Below are positions 1-10,186 of a DNA stretch of 64,000 nt, piece by piece. The position numbers were made by a program, and so were the translations under genes. The notes under the pieces were generated by a model. The model searched no databases and was not told where the DNA came from. It saw only the letters and a list, made by a program, of their open reading frames with translations. Every line of letters starts with the position of its first letter. Within the stretch, counting starts at the first letter, position 1. This DNA is from Margaritispora aquatica. Taxonomy: Eukaryota; Ascomycota; Leotiomycetes; Helotiales; Discinellaceae. Location of the stretch: assembly GCA_007644065.1 (NCBI GenBank), contig VJWN01000012.1:1167758-1231757 (forward strand), written 5' to 3'.

Positions 1-1910
1 GATGAAGCGCGAACGCAGAAAGAGCTCGCCGCTAGAGGGGAGGAATTGGAGAGACTGGAAAAGGGGTACACGATTTGGCAGGCTATGAGGATGAATAGGA
101 GGGTTCTGGTTTACAGTATGTGTGCTGCACAACTTATCAATGTTGTGGGGAGTCAGCTTCTGACTGAGATATAGTCATCACTGCGTATGCTTGCGCTGCG
201 GTCTATGTATGTCCTCTTTGCGTATGGATTTTGGATGTGCAAGTAGCTGACAGTGTGTCGAGGGATATGACACCATCGCAAATGGAGCGACTTTGGCTAT
301 GCCCTCCTTCCAGCTCTACTTTGGCCACTACGACCCAGTATTGAAGACCTTATATCTAGATTCTATATGGACAGCGCTATGGTCTTCTATGTCGAATGTC
401 GGTTCAATTCTAGGGTCTGCAATCGCAAGCCCTCTGTCGCAGAGAGTAGGAAGACGATATACTGGAATTGGATTTGGTGCTGTGACTGTATGTCAAGTGC
501 CTTTGGTCACTTAGCTTTGACTAACAAGAACAGATTATGGGCGTTGCAATTCAGTATACTTCAACCAGCAAAGGAGCATTACTGGCTGGTAAGATTATCA
601 ATGGTTTTGCCGTGGGAGGGCTGCTTGCTGTCGGGACAACTTATGCTTCAGAAGTAAGACTCTAATCGTTATTGGAATCAAATCTAACCCTTCTAGATCT
701 CTCCAACTTGTGTTCGGGGGATAATGCTTGGTGGATTGGCATTCTTCATCGTCAGCATGCAAACTATAGGTAATCTTCCTCCTCTTGCACCTCTCCTTAT
801 CGACATATATTGATGCGTTTAAGGCCTTGGAGTTGTTCGAGCATTTGTCCCAGACACTCGACCACAGGCTTTTCGAACAGTATTCGCTTTGCAATGGCTA
901 GTGGGCTTACTACCTATCGTCGCTTTCTCATATTCTCCAGAGTAGGTCCTCGCTGCTACTTGTGATGTGTGTAGACATACTAATATTATAGGTCGCCAAA
1001 CTATCTTTTGTTCAAAAATCGCATACCAGCTGCCAGACAAGCCATGTGCCGTCTCTATGGCACGAATAACAACATAGATGCTCGTCTCGCTCACCTGCAG
1101 AGTGGGGTTCAACAAGAAAGGCGCAAACAGAGTGACGCCTCATACTTAGATTGCTTCAAAGGCACTGATTTAAGGCGAACATTGACAGTTTGTCTGCTCA
1201 TGTTTGGGAACGGCTTGATCGGCACCGCTCTACTGACTCAAAATATCTACTTCCTTATCCTCGCTGGCTTGCCAGCTATTCATGCCTTCGACATCAACAT
1301 TGGAGGTTTCGCTCTTGCGTTGATAATTATGCCGCTCACTTGGTTATCTGGTGACAGAATTGGTCGCCGATCTCTATATCTTGTTGGCGTATTGGGGAAC
1401 ATCATCGTGCTATCCATAGTAGGTGGCTTGGGATTTATGCCCTCTTCAAATATGGGTGCTATATGGGCCATCGCAATTCTACTCAATCTTCTCATCACCT
1501 GGCAGCAATTCACCAACACCTTAGTCGTTTGGTCCATGTCGCCAGAGCTCTCATCTTACAGGCTGCGGCAGCACACACAGTCCATCTCGATCATAATGCA
1601 AGCGTTCTCGTCCTGGTTCTTCGCCTTCATTACGCCATACATGTACAATGTAGGCGAGGGTTCGGGCAATCTGGGCGCAAAGACAGCGCTCGTGTATGCA
1701 GGCACCAGCCTTTTGTTGTTTTGTGTGGCGTGGTTCTGGGTACCTGAGACTAGGGGGCTGGGCACAAAGGAACTGGATGTCATGTATGAGAGAAAGATCA
1801 GTCCCAGAAGCTTTGGGTTGGTCGGCAAAGGCATTAAGGTTGATCACATTGAGATGGCAACTGTGGCCGTCGAAGGGAAAATGGATTTGGACGATAAAGG
1901 AATGATCTGA
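1..1910 (+). CDS. MFS sugar permease, alpha-glucoside:H+ symporter type (5' partial)
   Basis: Seven visible exons (<1..115, 175..206, 263..487, 534..653, 697..769, 824..941, 992..1910) join in frame to 533 residues; only the first few residues are missing. The product is a 12-helix plasma-membrane sugar porter. Family marks seen: YGYDT in helix 1, QRVGRR after helix 2, YSPESPNYL at the end of the first half (PESPR motif), DRIGRR after helix 8, and VPETRG followed by KELDVMYERKIS at the C terminus. That last stretch resembles maltose/alpha-glucoside permeases of the MAL61/AGT type. All six introns are 43-59 bp with good donors (GTATGT, GTAAGA, GTAGGT) and are needed to keep the protein motifs continuous. 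No break is visible, so this looks like a functional gene. The substrate (maltose, another alpha-glucoside or a different sugar) cannot be read from the sequence. Confidence 0.9.
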
Positions 1911-3341
1911 TCCCTGATGGCTTAGGATCTCCAGCGGCGCAACGATGGTCAAAAGACTTGGGATTTATCACTACACAATTGCGTCAGGGGGATGTATGAA
2001 CACACGAGGCTTCAAGATTTAGGCTCGCTATTAGATGAGAGGATGGGGAAGGAATTGGGATACCGGATTTGGAAAGGCAAGCGGGGATTGAGCGGACTGT
2101 TTGGGAACTGTGGGGAGGTGGAGTTGGTGATATATAGATACCCTTTTCTTCCCCGCTTGCTTCTTGTACTATTATGGACCAAGCATGAATAATCAAGAGT
2201 GTGTTTGATAGAATTCAAAGCTACATCAACCATTTTCATCTCGCTGTGAGATAGCACTTCATGCTCGCTATTTGGTCAGACGTGGGAGGTTGAAGCCTGC
2301 GTAGGCCATGAGAATGAGTTTAAGCGTATGGGCGAATGTTTATGGTTCCATGCCTAGATTCTGCCCCCATATTTGAGGCTGATTGGCATGCTGATTGCCA
2401 GCGATTTTTAGTCCAGTCCCGTTACTTTACTTACAATTAAGAGCACTCACTTTTTGGCAGTGCCAAAGATGTTTGTTTCTCTTACTATGTTGCCGTAACT
2501 AGGTGAGAATTTTTGTTGTATCACTCCTAGTTGGTGAAGGAAGGGTATCATGAGTCCATCGTTGCTGAAGAACTACTGGTACCACATACATCTACTATCA
2601 TGTATGAGGCTTGAGCATCATAAGAAAGCACCTATTATTGGCTCTAGATTTGTGGGCTAATTCCCTCTTCTTATCCTGGAGTTAATGAGAGCGTAACAGA
2701 ATAAGATATAGGTGTTGAGAGGGAAAGTGACTTCCTGAGGATAGTAGCATTTATATATCTGCTTTGCTCAAAGACGATTGGGCCGAAAGATGCTATGGAA
2801 TCGCTTCCAAAGGCTGCCGAGTAAAGTCGGCATTCTCTAAACCTCGTGAACTGATAAACATTTCTACAATTGCAAGTCCTGCTTGACCGGCGTCGTGGAG
2901 ATCTGTTGCTCCTACTTTCGTATAGCGGGAAGTCGACAATAAATGAAAGCAACATTTATGATCAGAGAACAAACGTCGGATTAATTTGGCACCCATAGGC
3001 CCTTGATAATTCCTCGCAAATCCCCATGCTGAACTCGACGGAACGCACACGAGAGCCTCATCTCGCTGACATTCAATCATACTTTTTGCTAACCATCGAT
3101 GTCGGTCTGCTCTTCAAATCCCCACAATGTGGAACACAGGGATTTTAGAATTAGACTTCATGAAAACGTTTTCTTCTTCTTCGTGGCTGGCTCGCTCCAC
3201 GAGTATAATTCCTCAGGCGCTAGCAGGAGATCATCACGAGAAACTCTCGTGCAATAGATGGAAGAAAATTAAACCTGGTTATTGGTAATCTACCACGTGG
3301 GTATTCTCTTGGTGGTCAAAGACATGGGGAACGCTTATCAA

Positions 3342-3353
3342 GGGGGGGGGGGG
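3342..3353 (+). repeat. G12 homopolymer
   Basis: Twelve consecutive G residues in non-coding sequence. Length polymorphism or assembly error is likely at such a run. Confidence 0.9.
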
Positions 3354-4687
3354 AACTGTCAAGCACGAAAGACGGGGGATCTCAGAGCACTTGCTGAGCA
3401 CCCTATCTGCAAGATATTATCCCTACGATAGTACCTCCGTAATAACGGAGCAAGCTATCCCTCATCCTCAGAATACCGAACAAAGGCATCAAGCAGACTC
3501 GCTATGTGAAACTCATCTCGACTATCAAATTCAAGGCACACGAGCAGCATTTTATCAACCTTTTTCCTGACATCACGATCAGCTTGAAGGTCTCAGAATC
3601 CTCGTCCAGAAATCTCCGCATAAGAGAAACACCAGACACCCCCCAAGAGAGCTAGCTAACCCGAAGCAGAAGAAGAAAAAGTCAAAGTCTGACGGGGAAA
3701 TTTTTTGTGAACACAAATTTAAGAAATTAAACGTTGCTGCATCTGCAAGGGCAGTCCGCCGCCGGCGAAGATGCTTTCCAAGGATGACACGAACTCTCGT
3801 GATCCGAAATTGCTGTGTTCGATAAAGGTGCCCAAGGTAGGTCACGGCGGGCCTCTTTGGACGAAAGGAGAAACTGGACTGCCGAGTCACCGAGGAAGCG
3901 AGTTGGAATAGATGAATGCTGTGTTCGAGTGGAGGAAAATTTTCATGTAATTTCGATTTTCGATAGGCCTCTGCTGGATTGGACTTTTGGGACCGGTGAG
4001 AGACTGGGAGCTGGGTTGTGAAGAGTATTATGATTATTGATGGCTGGGAATTCTTGCTTCTTTTCTCGGATTATGACTCTTGCGGCTCGGGTGAGATATA
4101 ATCTCGCCTTGTTAAGTCCGCTCCGGGTTATTTTACATCAATTGCAACTGGAGAGTTGTGGTTGATGAAGCGAGCCTGGAAAGTGTGATCATTACCGGTA
4201 TTTTTATTTTTTGGACATCCTGTCTTTGCCAGGTTTGCTTGGTGCTGGAGATCTAGATTGCGATCTCTCACAATCGCGTGAGGGGTAATTCAATTTGGAT
4301 TAGATATATTTGATACCACGACCAAAGCTCAAAAGAGCACGACGCCGTGATGATCGCAATTTCGTCGCCCAGCCCTATTTGGATGCGGATCTTGCTTGCC
4401 CCCATGCACAGCAACGACGGAGCAGCAGCAGTAGCACCAGAGCGTGTTTCAAACTTGCTAAGGTGGAGGTGCACGGGGTAGATAAGGCGTGTTACAGAAA
4501 TAGTTTTTAGGGGGGTGTGGCGTTCTTCAGGGGCAGTGGAAGATTTTAGCGAGGGTGGTTGGGACTCTTGGGTGGCAAAGGCGGGAGGGGAGGACGATGG
4601 AGGATGATGGCTCATGGCTGAAGCTTGTGGGTGAGTGCAAAGTGCAATCATGGAAATCGCCAGCTGCAGGAGGATCATGCGGTGCAG

Positions 4688-4717
4688 ATGGGATGGGATG
4701 GGATGGGATGGGATGGG
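4688..4717 (+). repeat. (ATGGG)6 pentanucleotide repeat
   Basis: Six perfect ATGGG units on the plus strand. Six GGG tracts separated by two bases can in principle fold into a G-quadruplex. No gene is adjacent. Confidence 0.9.
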
Positions 4718-7223
4718 AGATGCGAGGCACGGGACTTGTGATTGAGATTGCCCTGGATATTGCAGTTAGAATGGCAGGAAAACAGAGAGAAGGTGAGGAA
4801 GAAGGAGGTGCGGATGAACCTGATACGTTTCATCATCGCGTCTTCTTGCGATGGCAGGAAGTTAAGGTGAGAGAACAAGAGTTCGGTGAGTGAGAAGTGA
4901 GTTGCATTTGCCTCATGCAAGTTTTGGATCTGGAGCCGAGGTGAGAAGATGGGATGAGCATACTAGCATAGAACTGACTACCTGACCGTAATCGAGCATC
5001 AACAGACTGAACAGAGAGTCAGAGACAAATGGAACACGAAGACACTGAGACAAGCGCACAGTAGCTATTTTACTTTCGTAGTGAACAGTGACGCGGTGAG
5101 GACTTAGCTCCTCTCAAATCGATCGTTAGCACTGACGATGTCTTTCATGTCATATCCTTGGACTTATTATTATGCATGCTCAAGATGAAGACGCGAGTGG
5201 CAAAAGCGCGAGAGAATCAAAGAAGAGATGAACATCAATCACATGGTCCATCTGTCCATCTGTCTGGATTCGCAAGTGTGGAGAGATTTGCATGCTTGAG
5301 CCTCGTTACGAATAGAAACAGAAAGCATAAGGGTCTGCTTTGTTTATATTGCACATGATTGCTGGCTTTGAAATAATCAAGGTAGCTTTGCACAGTGACC
5401 TAGTATATGTCTTTGATGGATTGTTGACGAATTGAGGCTTGGGTGCACGATGTTTATTGATTTAAGTGGGGGATGAAGAAAGCAAGTGGACCCGAGTCTG
5501 GACGAAATTGCTATTCTCAGCAACAAACGCGCGCCAGTTCCATTCTTTGCTTGTTTGGTCATTCGCATAGCGGATTTATACATACTTTCTGTGGTTGCGT
5601 TGCTATTCCTGCAAGCAATGATGTTGTGCGATGCAGATTCACAGAATTACACGCGACAAAAATCAACCCCTTGGCCTGGGCAGCATGATTTTTGCTTTGT
5701 TGGATCTCCTTGGACGCCTCAAGCGCGATGGTCCTGCAACGAGGGCTCGATTCGATGCCAAAACTCCACGACAACGCTGCACATCTGCAACCAGGGTGCC
5801 GAGCCAGGACGGAGTGGATCACTAAAACGGCTGGACGGAGCTGACAGGCGGGGTCGCACGATTGGATGTTCATCCAATCAAGCCATTACTTTGGCGAGAA
5901 AATACTGAAAAGGTGTGCTTGACGAAAGGTACTCGGTCGCGTTGGTGAATATTTTCAATAGCGGCACGTCCGTTGTGGGTGCAGTAGTTGTGAGTCGCAG
6001 TGCAGATGGTTAAGCGCTCGTGGCATGCAACGCATATGCAGGCCGGTGCCCAAATTCGATTTCTTTTCTTCACACACAGAGATCTTCGGGAGATGGACAG
6101 AAAGAAAGAAAGAAGGGCATGGGTCGAAGCCCTTGCCCCTGAGACCAGACACTGCTGCGCAACAAACATCTGTGCGTTCGAACTCGAACAAAGACATCGA
6201 GACACAGGCATGATTGCCAAGGGAAAAGAAGGAGAATTGGGGGAGGATGATGGGGTTTGGGAATGATGGGACGCTTTTTCCCTTCAGAGCTTGTGTAGGA
6301 GAGATAGGATGATTGTGTTCGCGGAAGTGATGTTTTGGATGATTGGTTGTGTGATTGGATGGTGTGGAATGACTCGGTACGGAGTATGTAAAAAAGACAA
6401 GAGGAGCATGAATCCGATGTGCCTTGAAGCGCAGGTGGCAAGGAAGGCAAGGTAAAGGAGAAGTTAAAATTTATTGGCCAGACACATTCAGCCTTCATAC
6501 GCATATTATGTACTCATATATGTGTAGCATCAAACAAGGAGAATGGGCTTCTAAATAGATACAAACATACCGTGACGGATGGCTGCTGGAAGCTAGATTT
6601 CCTGCGGAGTAGGTTAGCAATAAGGTATGCTCTGTTTCGAACATTCGAATTTGCTAGGAACTCTATTCGCATACAATCAATCAATCATCAAGGAAGCACA
6701 CAAAACTTTGACACCTCGTTCAACGAGTAGAGTATACTTTCCATGGCATTTCTTCTCTTGGGTTTCCGAAACGCACCTTAAGCTTGCCGACTTCTATGCT
6801 TATCAATGAGAGAAGCAAACACGATCGATCGGATTTTTGCTTTGTCCTCGAAGCATCATTCTCACTGGGTTGGCTGCTTGCTGGATCCAAGTACTAGGAC
6901 TCCATACTTTGTAACTTCAGCGTCATCATGACTTGTCTTACCTTACATCTTACATCTTAGGTACCTAAATAGATTTATATATCATGATAGCTAGCACATA
7001 ATCGGCTGTGATATATATGTACGTGTTAGAGATTTGTTACTTGCCTTGTGAATCATAAACTTTCCAGGTTGGCATCTTTGATCCAGGCGACCATCACGGC
7101 GATCTTTTCTATCCAAGCTCTGGCATTTCTGTGCCTCCGTAATTCTGTCTTCTCACAGGTCACTCAGGTCACTCAAGTCACTCCACGTTGACGCGATCAA
7201 ACTATTTTGCCCTGTCGACGCAG

Positions 7224-7253
7224 CCTGTCCTGTCCTGTCCTGTCCTGTCCTGT
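7224..7253 (+). repeat. (CCTGT)6 pentanucleotide repeat
   Basis: Six perfect CCTGT units about 1.25 kb upstream of the ATG at 8501, in the promoter-proximal region of that gene. It is followed by further simple repeats, including (GTGAGC)4 and a degenerate ATCCACA-rich tract at 7390-7450. Confidence 0.9.
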
Positions 7254-7317
7254 CCCTGGAGTAGCCAATCAATACAGGACCAACCCCCCTGAACAAATTC
7301 GCTCACCAGCCGTACGT

Positions 7318-7341
7318 GTGAGCGTGAGCGTGAGCGTGAGC
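7318..7341 (+). repeat. (GTGAGC)4 hexanucleotide repeat
   Basis: Four perfect hexamer units in the upstream region of the gene starting at 8501, part of a cluster of simple repeats between 7.2 and 7.45 kb. Confidence 0.9.
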
Positions 7342-7499
7342 AGCAAGAAGAACTCCCAAAAGGGCTTTTCTCCCAAGTCCCCAAAATCCGCAAATCCACA
7401 GGTCCACAGAGGTCCACAGGTTCCACAATCCACGATCCACAATCCACACACCCAAGCACACACACAGACATTTTCACTACTCCTCTTTGGGATTAGTTG

Positions 7500-8500
7500 G
7501 CGTTTTCCCTCCTGACCACTGGACCAGTGCTCTTGGGCTCTTGGGCTCTTTTACTCGCCCTTCCATCGATCATTAACTCTCCGACTCCCGTCTTCTTCTT
7601 CATCCTCTTTCTCCCTCTACTACCACCACCACCACCACCACTTCCTAACCACACCGCCCTTCGACCTTCTCTTTTCCTCTCGTTGTCGTTGTCCGCTACT
7701 ATCGTCCTCGTCGTCGTCGTCGCTACTGTTTTCTCTCAATCCAGAGAGATAATTGCAAAGTCGTTGCTCAAGATATTGATCCCCCTTCGCCTCTTGGAAT
7801 TCCTTCATCGCGTTTGATCGATAAAAAATCATCCAATCAATCCAGCCTTCGATATTGGTTCTTTGTTCATTTCCATCTTTTGAATTTGAACAGGAACAGC
7901 TCCACCGCACTACAAATCCGCCATCTTCTTGCCTTTCATCTTTTCGAGGAGGTCTGCTCGAATCCTCGTGTCTTCCAACAATACAAATACCTTAACTTCT
8001 CCAACCTTCGGTCGCTCTTTGTTGATTACAGAGCATCGCACTTTCTTCCTCCCCTGGAATCAGACACCTTCACCAGCTTCGACTCCCGACTTGCCACCTC
8101 TCTGCTTTCGACATAGACTTCTGTAATTTCAAAATCGACTACATAGTCCAGCTTGCGTTTCGTTTTCTTCTCGGATCACCCGACTTTTGCACACACATCT
8201 TGGATCAGCCGCAGAACAAAGCTATCTAGTTACAAACTTCTTCCAAAACGCCTCGTCGTTGCCTTAACTCTCACTCAAAGGCTTGCCTTCGCTCAGCACA
8301 CGAGCTACTTCTGTCATACAACTACATAATCTTCATACGTACTCGTCGATCGATCTTTACGGTCTCTTAATTACCCTAATTTACGATCTCGTTCTGCATT
8401 CAGCTCCAGAATCAGACACTCGCTCCAATCAATCCTTTCGAAAGAAATTTCACGGCTTTGAAACCAATCCTTCCAACTGTACAACATCACAAACTTGAGT
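7500..8500 (+). promoter_or_regulatory. pyrimidine-rich promoter and long 5' leader
   Basis: About 1 kb immediately upstream of the ATG at 8501 is strongly C/T-biased on the plus strand, with CTTCTTC-, CCACCACCA- and CGTCGTCGT-like stretches. Such tracts mark transcription starts and long leaders of well-expressed fungal genes. No protein family is recognisable in its short open frames, so they are better read as leader or possible upstream ORFs than as genes. The transcription start cannot be fixed from sequence alone. Confidence 0.5.
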
Positions 8501-10186
8501 ATGGACGCAGGCGGTCTTGCTCAGATGTCTTACCAAAATTTCCCTTCCAGCAATGGACTTGGAATGCCCGGGTCTGGCTTTGCCTCCCGACGCGCGAATG
8601 GCAACAACATCAAGCGTCTTTCGTTTGAGCCTCCCAAGCCATCCGATTCTCAAGATAACGGCGCTCCCACGCCTCGCACATCGCGATCTCATTTGCTTGC
8701 TGGCCTGAGAACAGCCCCAAAATCTGCCACCACCGGCAACTTTCCAATGACCGCTCCACCAACCCAGCAACAGCACAACATTGGTCTCAGTGGAAGCATG
8801 TACGCAGACAAAGACACCTATGGTGGGCCAAAGACCTCCAGCTTCCCAAATCAACAGAACGCCTACAACAATCGTCAAATGTACTCTGTTCCTGAGCAAG
8901 TCTTAGCACCACCAGAGATTCATGTTGACGAGCATGGTCAAGAAGCTATGGACCCTAACTTGTACGACCAATTGGTTGCAACCAATCTCTACCTTGCGGA
9001 GCAACAGCAACGTCTGCAACAGCAACTCATTAGTGTTCAAGCAGCTGCTCAGCAATTTCAAAACATGAACCTCAGCATGGGTGGTCAAATGCAACACCAA
9101 TTCTCCACCCCCCCGATCACTCCTCAGAACATGGGAATCTATGGACAGCAACAAGTCAAGAACAACATGCAGCCCATCATAACTCCTGTTGTGGGTGCGC
9201 AGCCAGGTGTTTACTCATACTATAACCCTATGACTGGACAACAATCCTATTTCATGGATCAAAGTGTTCAACAAAGCCAATACATGGACCAGCAAATCCA
9301 ACAACCAGTCAACTACTCTCCACCACAACAGCACGGTACTCCAAGATTCCAGGTATCTCCACCTCCTCAGAACGATGCTCCCACCTTCACTCGCTCCATC
9401 AGTCCACCAAAGAAGTCTCAATCACCACCACAAGACCATGCTCCATTGCCTCCACCTTCTGCTGGTGCATTCCGTCGTGGACATCGCAAGGCAAACTCAA
9501 TGGCTATTGGTACTGATATGCCAGCAACAATCGAGGGACCTCGTTCGGCTCTGCTCCCAAAAACCATGGGATTCCCAGCAACTCCAGCATCTTCGGGCTT
9601 CGGCCCAGGACAAGCTCGTGCTGGTGAGCACCCCATCCGCCAACCCCGTGGACCACCACCTTTGGATGAACTCCTTGCCAAGCCAACTACCAAGTTCGAG
9701 GGTAGCAAGAATTTTGCTACTCGCACTCGCCGAAATGCCTTGCATAACTTGGTCAGAGCTGGAATGGAACGCCGCAGAGCACCTGGTAGCACTGGCTCGG
9801 GAAGTATGTCGCCTGTTTCTGAGGTTGGCGAGGTCGCATTCTCTGCTTCTGACAACGAGTCGGACAGTGGTCGCAGCGGCAGTGGAAGCTTGTCTGGTCG
9901 TCCAAGCATGGGCAGCTCTCGAACTTTCAGTGCTCACGGTGCCATCGGTTCTGACCGCCCATCCTCGCGCCAGAAGGAGCATTCCATGGAGCGCAAGTCT
10001 GTAGCATCACTGGACAGCAGTTTCACCACTGCCAGTGTAAGCAGTGATGAAGATACATCTATTGGAGGAAGCTTCGCGGCAGTTTTCAAGAATGGAGGCA
10101 AGAAGCCTGAAGCCACCAATGTGGAGCGTAGGGCGCCCATGCTCGTTCTCAGCTCAGTTGAGAAACGCAAGAGTGCCATGTATTAG
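8501..10186 (+). CDS. Gln/Ser-rich protein of unknown function, 561 aa
   Basis: One uninterrupted exon. The first in-frame ATG is at 8501 (MDAGGLAQMSYQN), which I take as the start. I do not recognise the family. The protein looks largely disordered. A short N-terminal block (residues about 35-75) contains SFEPPKPSDS and TPRTSRSHLLAGLR. A Gln-rich segment lies near residues 165-190 (EQQQRLQQQL) and a Gln/Pro/Tyr-rich region at 200-310. A basic, probably helical block near residues 405-427 reads TRTRRNALHNLVRAGMERRR, followed by a Ser-rich acidic tail ending VEKRKSAMY. The two compact blocks in otherwise low-complexity sequence suggest conserved interaction motifs, as in RNA- or signalling-scaffold proteins, but that is inference. 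The coding region is intact and the long leader upstream suggests translational control. Confidence 0.8.
   Translation: MDAGGLAQMSYQNFPSSNGLGMPGSGFASRRANGNNIKRLSFEPPKPSDSQDNGAPTPRTSRSHLLAGLRTAPKSATTGNFPMTAPPTQQQHNIGLSGSMYADKDTYGGPKTSSFPNQQNAYNNRQMYSVPEQVLAPPEIHVDEHGQEAMDPNLYDQLVATNLYLAEQQQRLQQQLISVQAAAQQFQNMNLSMGGQMQHQFSTPPITPQNMGIYGQQQVKNNMQPIITPVVGAQPGVYSYYNPMTGQQSYFMDQSVQQSQYMDQQIQQPVNYSPPQQHGTPRFQVSPPPQNDAPTFTRSISPPKKSQSPPQDHAPLPPPSAGAFRRGHRKANSMAIGTDMPATIEGPRSALLPKTMGFPATPASSGFGPGQARAGEHPIRQPRGPPPLDELLAKPTTKFEGSKNFATRTRRNALHNLVRAGMERRRAPGSTGSGSMSPVSEVGEVAFSASDNESDSGRSGSGSLSGRPSMGSSRTFSAHGAIGSDRPSSRQKEHSMERKSVASLDSSFTTASVSSDEDTSIGGSFAAVFKNGGKKPEATNVERRAPMLVLSSVEKRKSAMY

Larger units (their letters stand above)
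1911..7200. other. gene-poor spacer, about 5.3 kb
   Basis: No ORF here has recognisable family motifs or convincing exon structure. The longest open frames (140-144 codons near 5.5-6.5 kb on both strands) overlap each other in opposite directions and look like chance. A 95-codon minus-strand frame at 2793-3080 is somewhat protein-like but has no partner exons I could join. The stretch holds a G12 run and a (ATGGG)6 repeat, listed separately. It must contain the 3' flank of the sugar permease and the upstream region of the 8.5 kb gene. A non-coding transcript is possible but nothing shows one. Confidence 0.6.

Noticed and set aside
2793..3080. 95-codon minus-strand ORF with a somewhat protein-like translation
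   Set aside because: Could not be joined to other exons or to a known family; too short to support as a gene.
5486..5908. 140-codon plus-strand ORF
   Set aside because: No motif, no exon partner, overlaps other frames on both strands in a gene-poor spacer; composition looks random.
6070..6504. 144-codon minus-strand ORF
   Set aside because: Rich in Ser/Cys/Pro/Leu from C/T-rich sequence, no domain, and overlaps antiparallel frames; most likely chance.
9418..10004. Long frames on the opposite strand and in another plus-strand frame within the Gln-rich gene (163, 161 and 246 codons)
   Set aside because: Shadows of the 561-codon gene caused by its biased codon composition.
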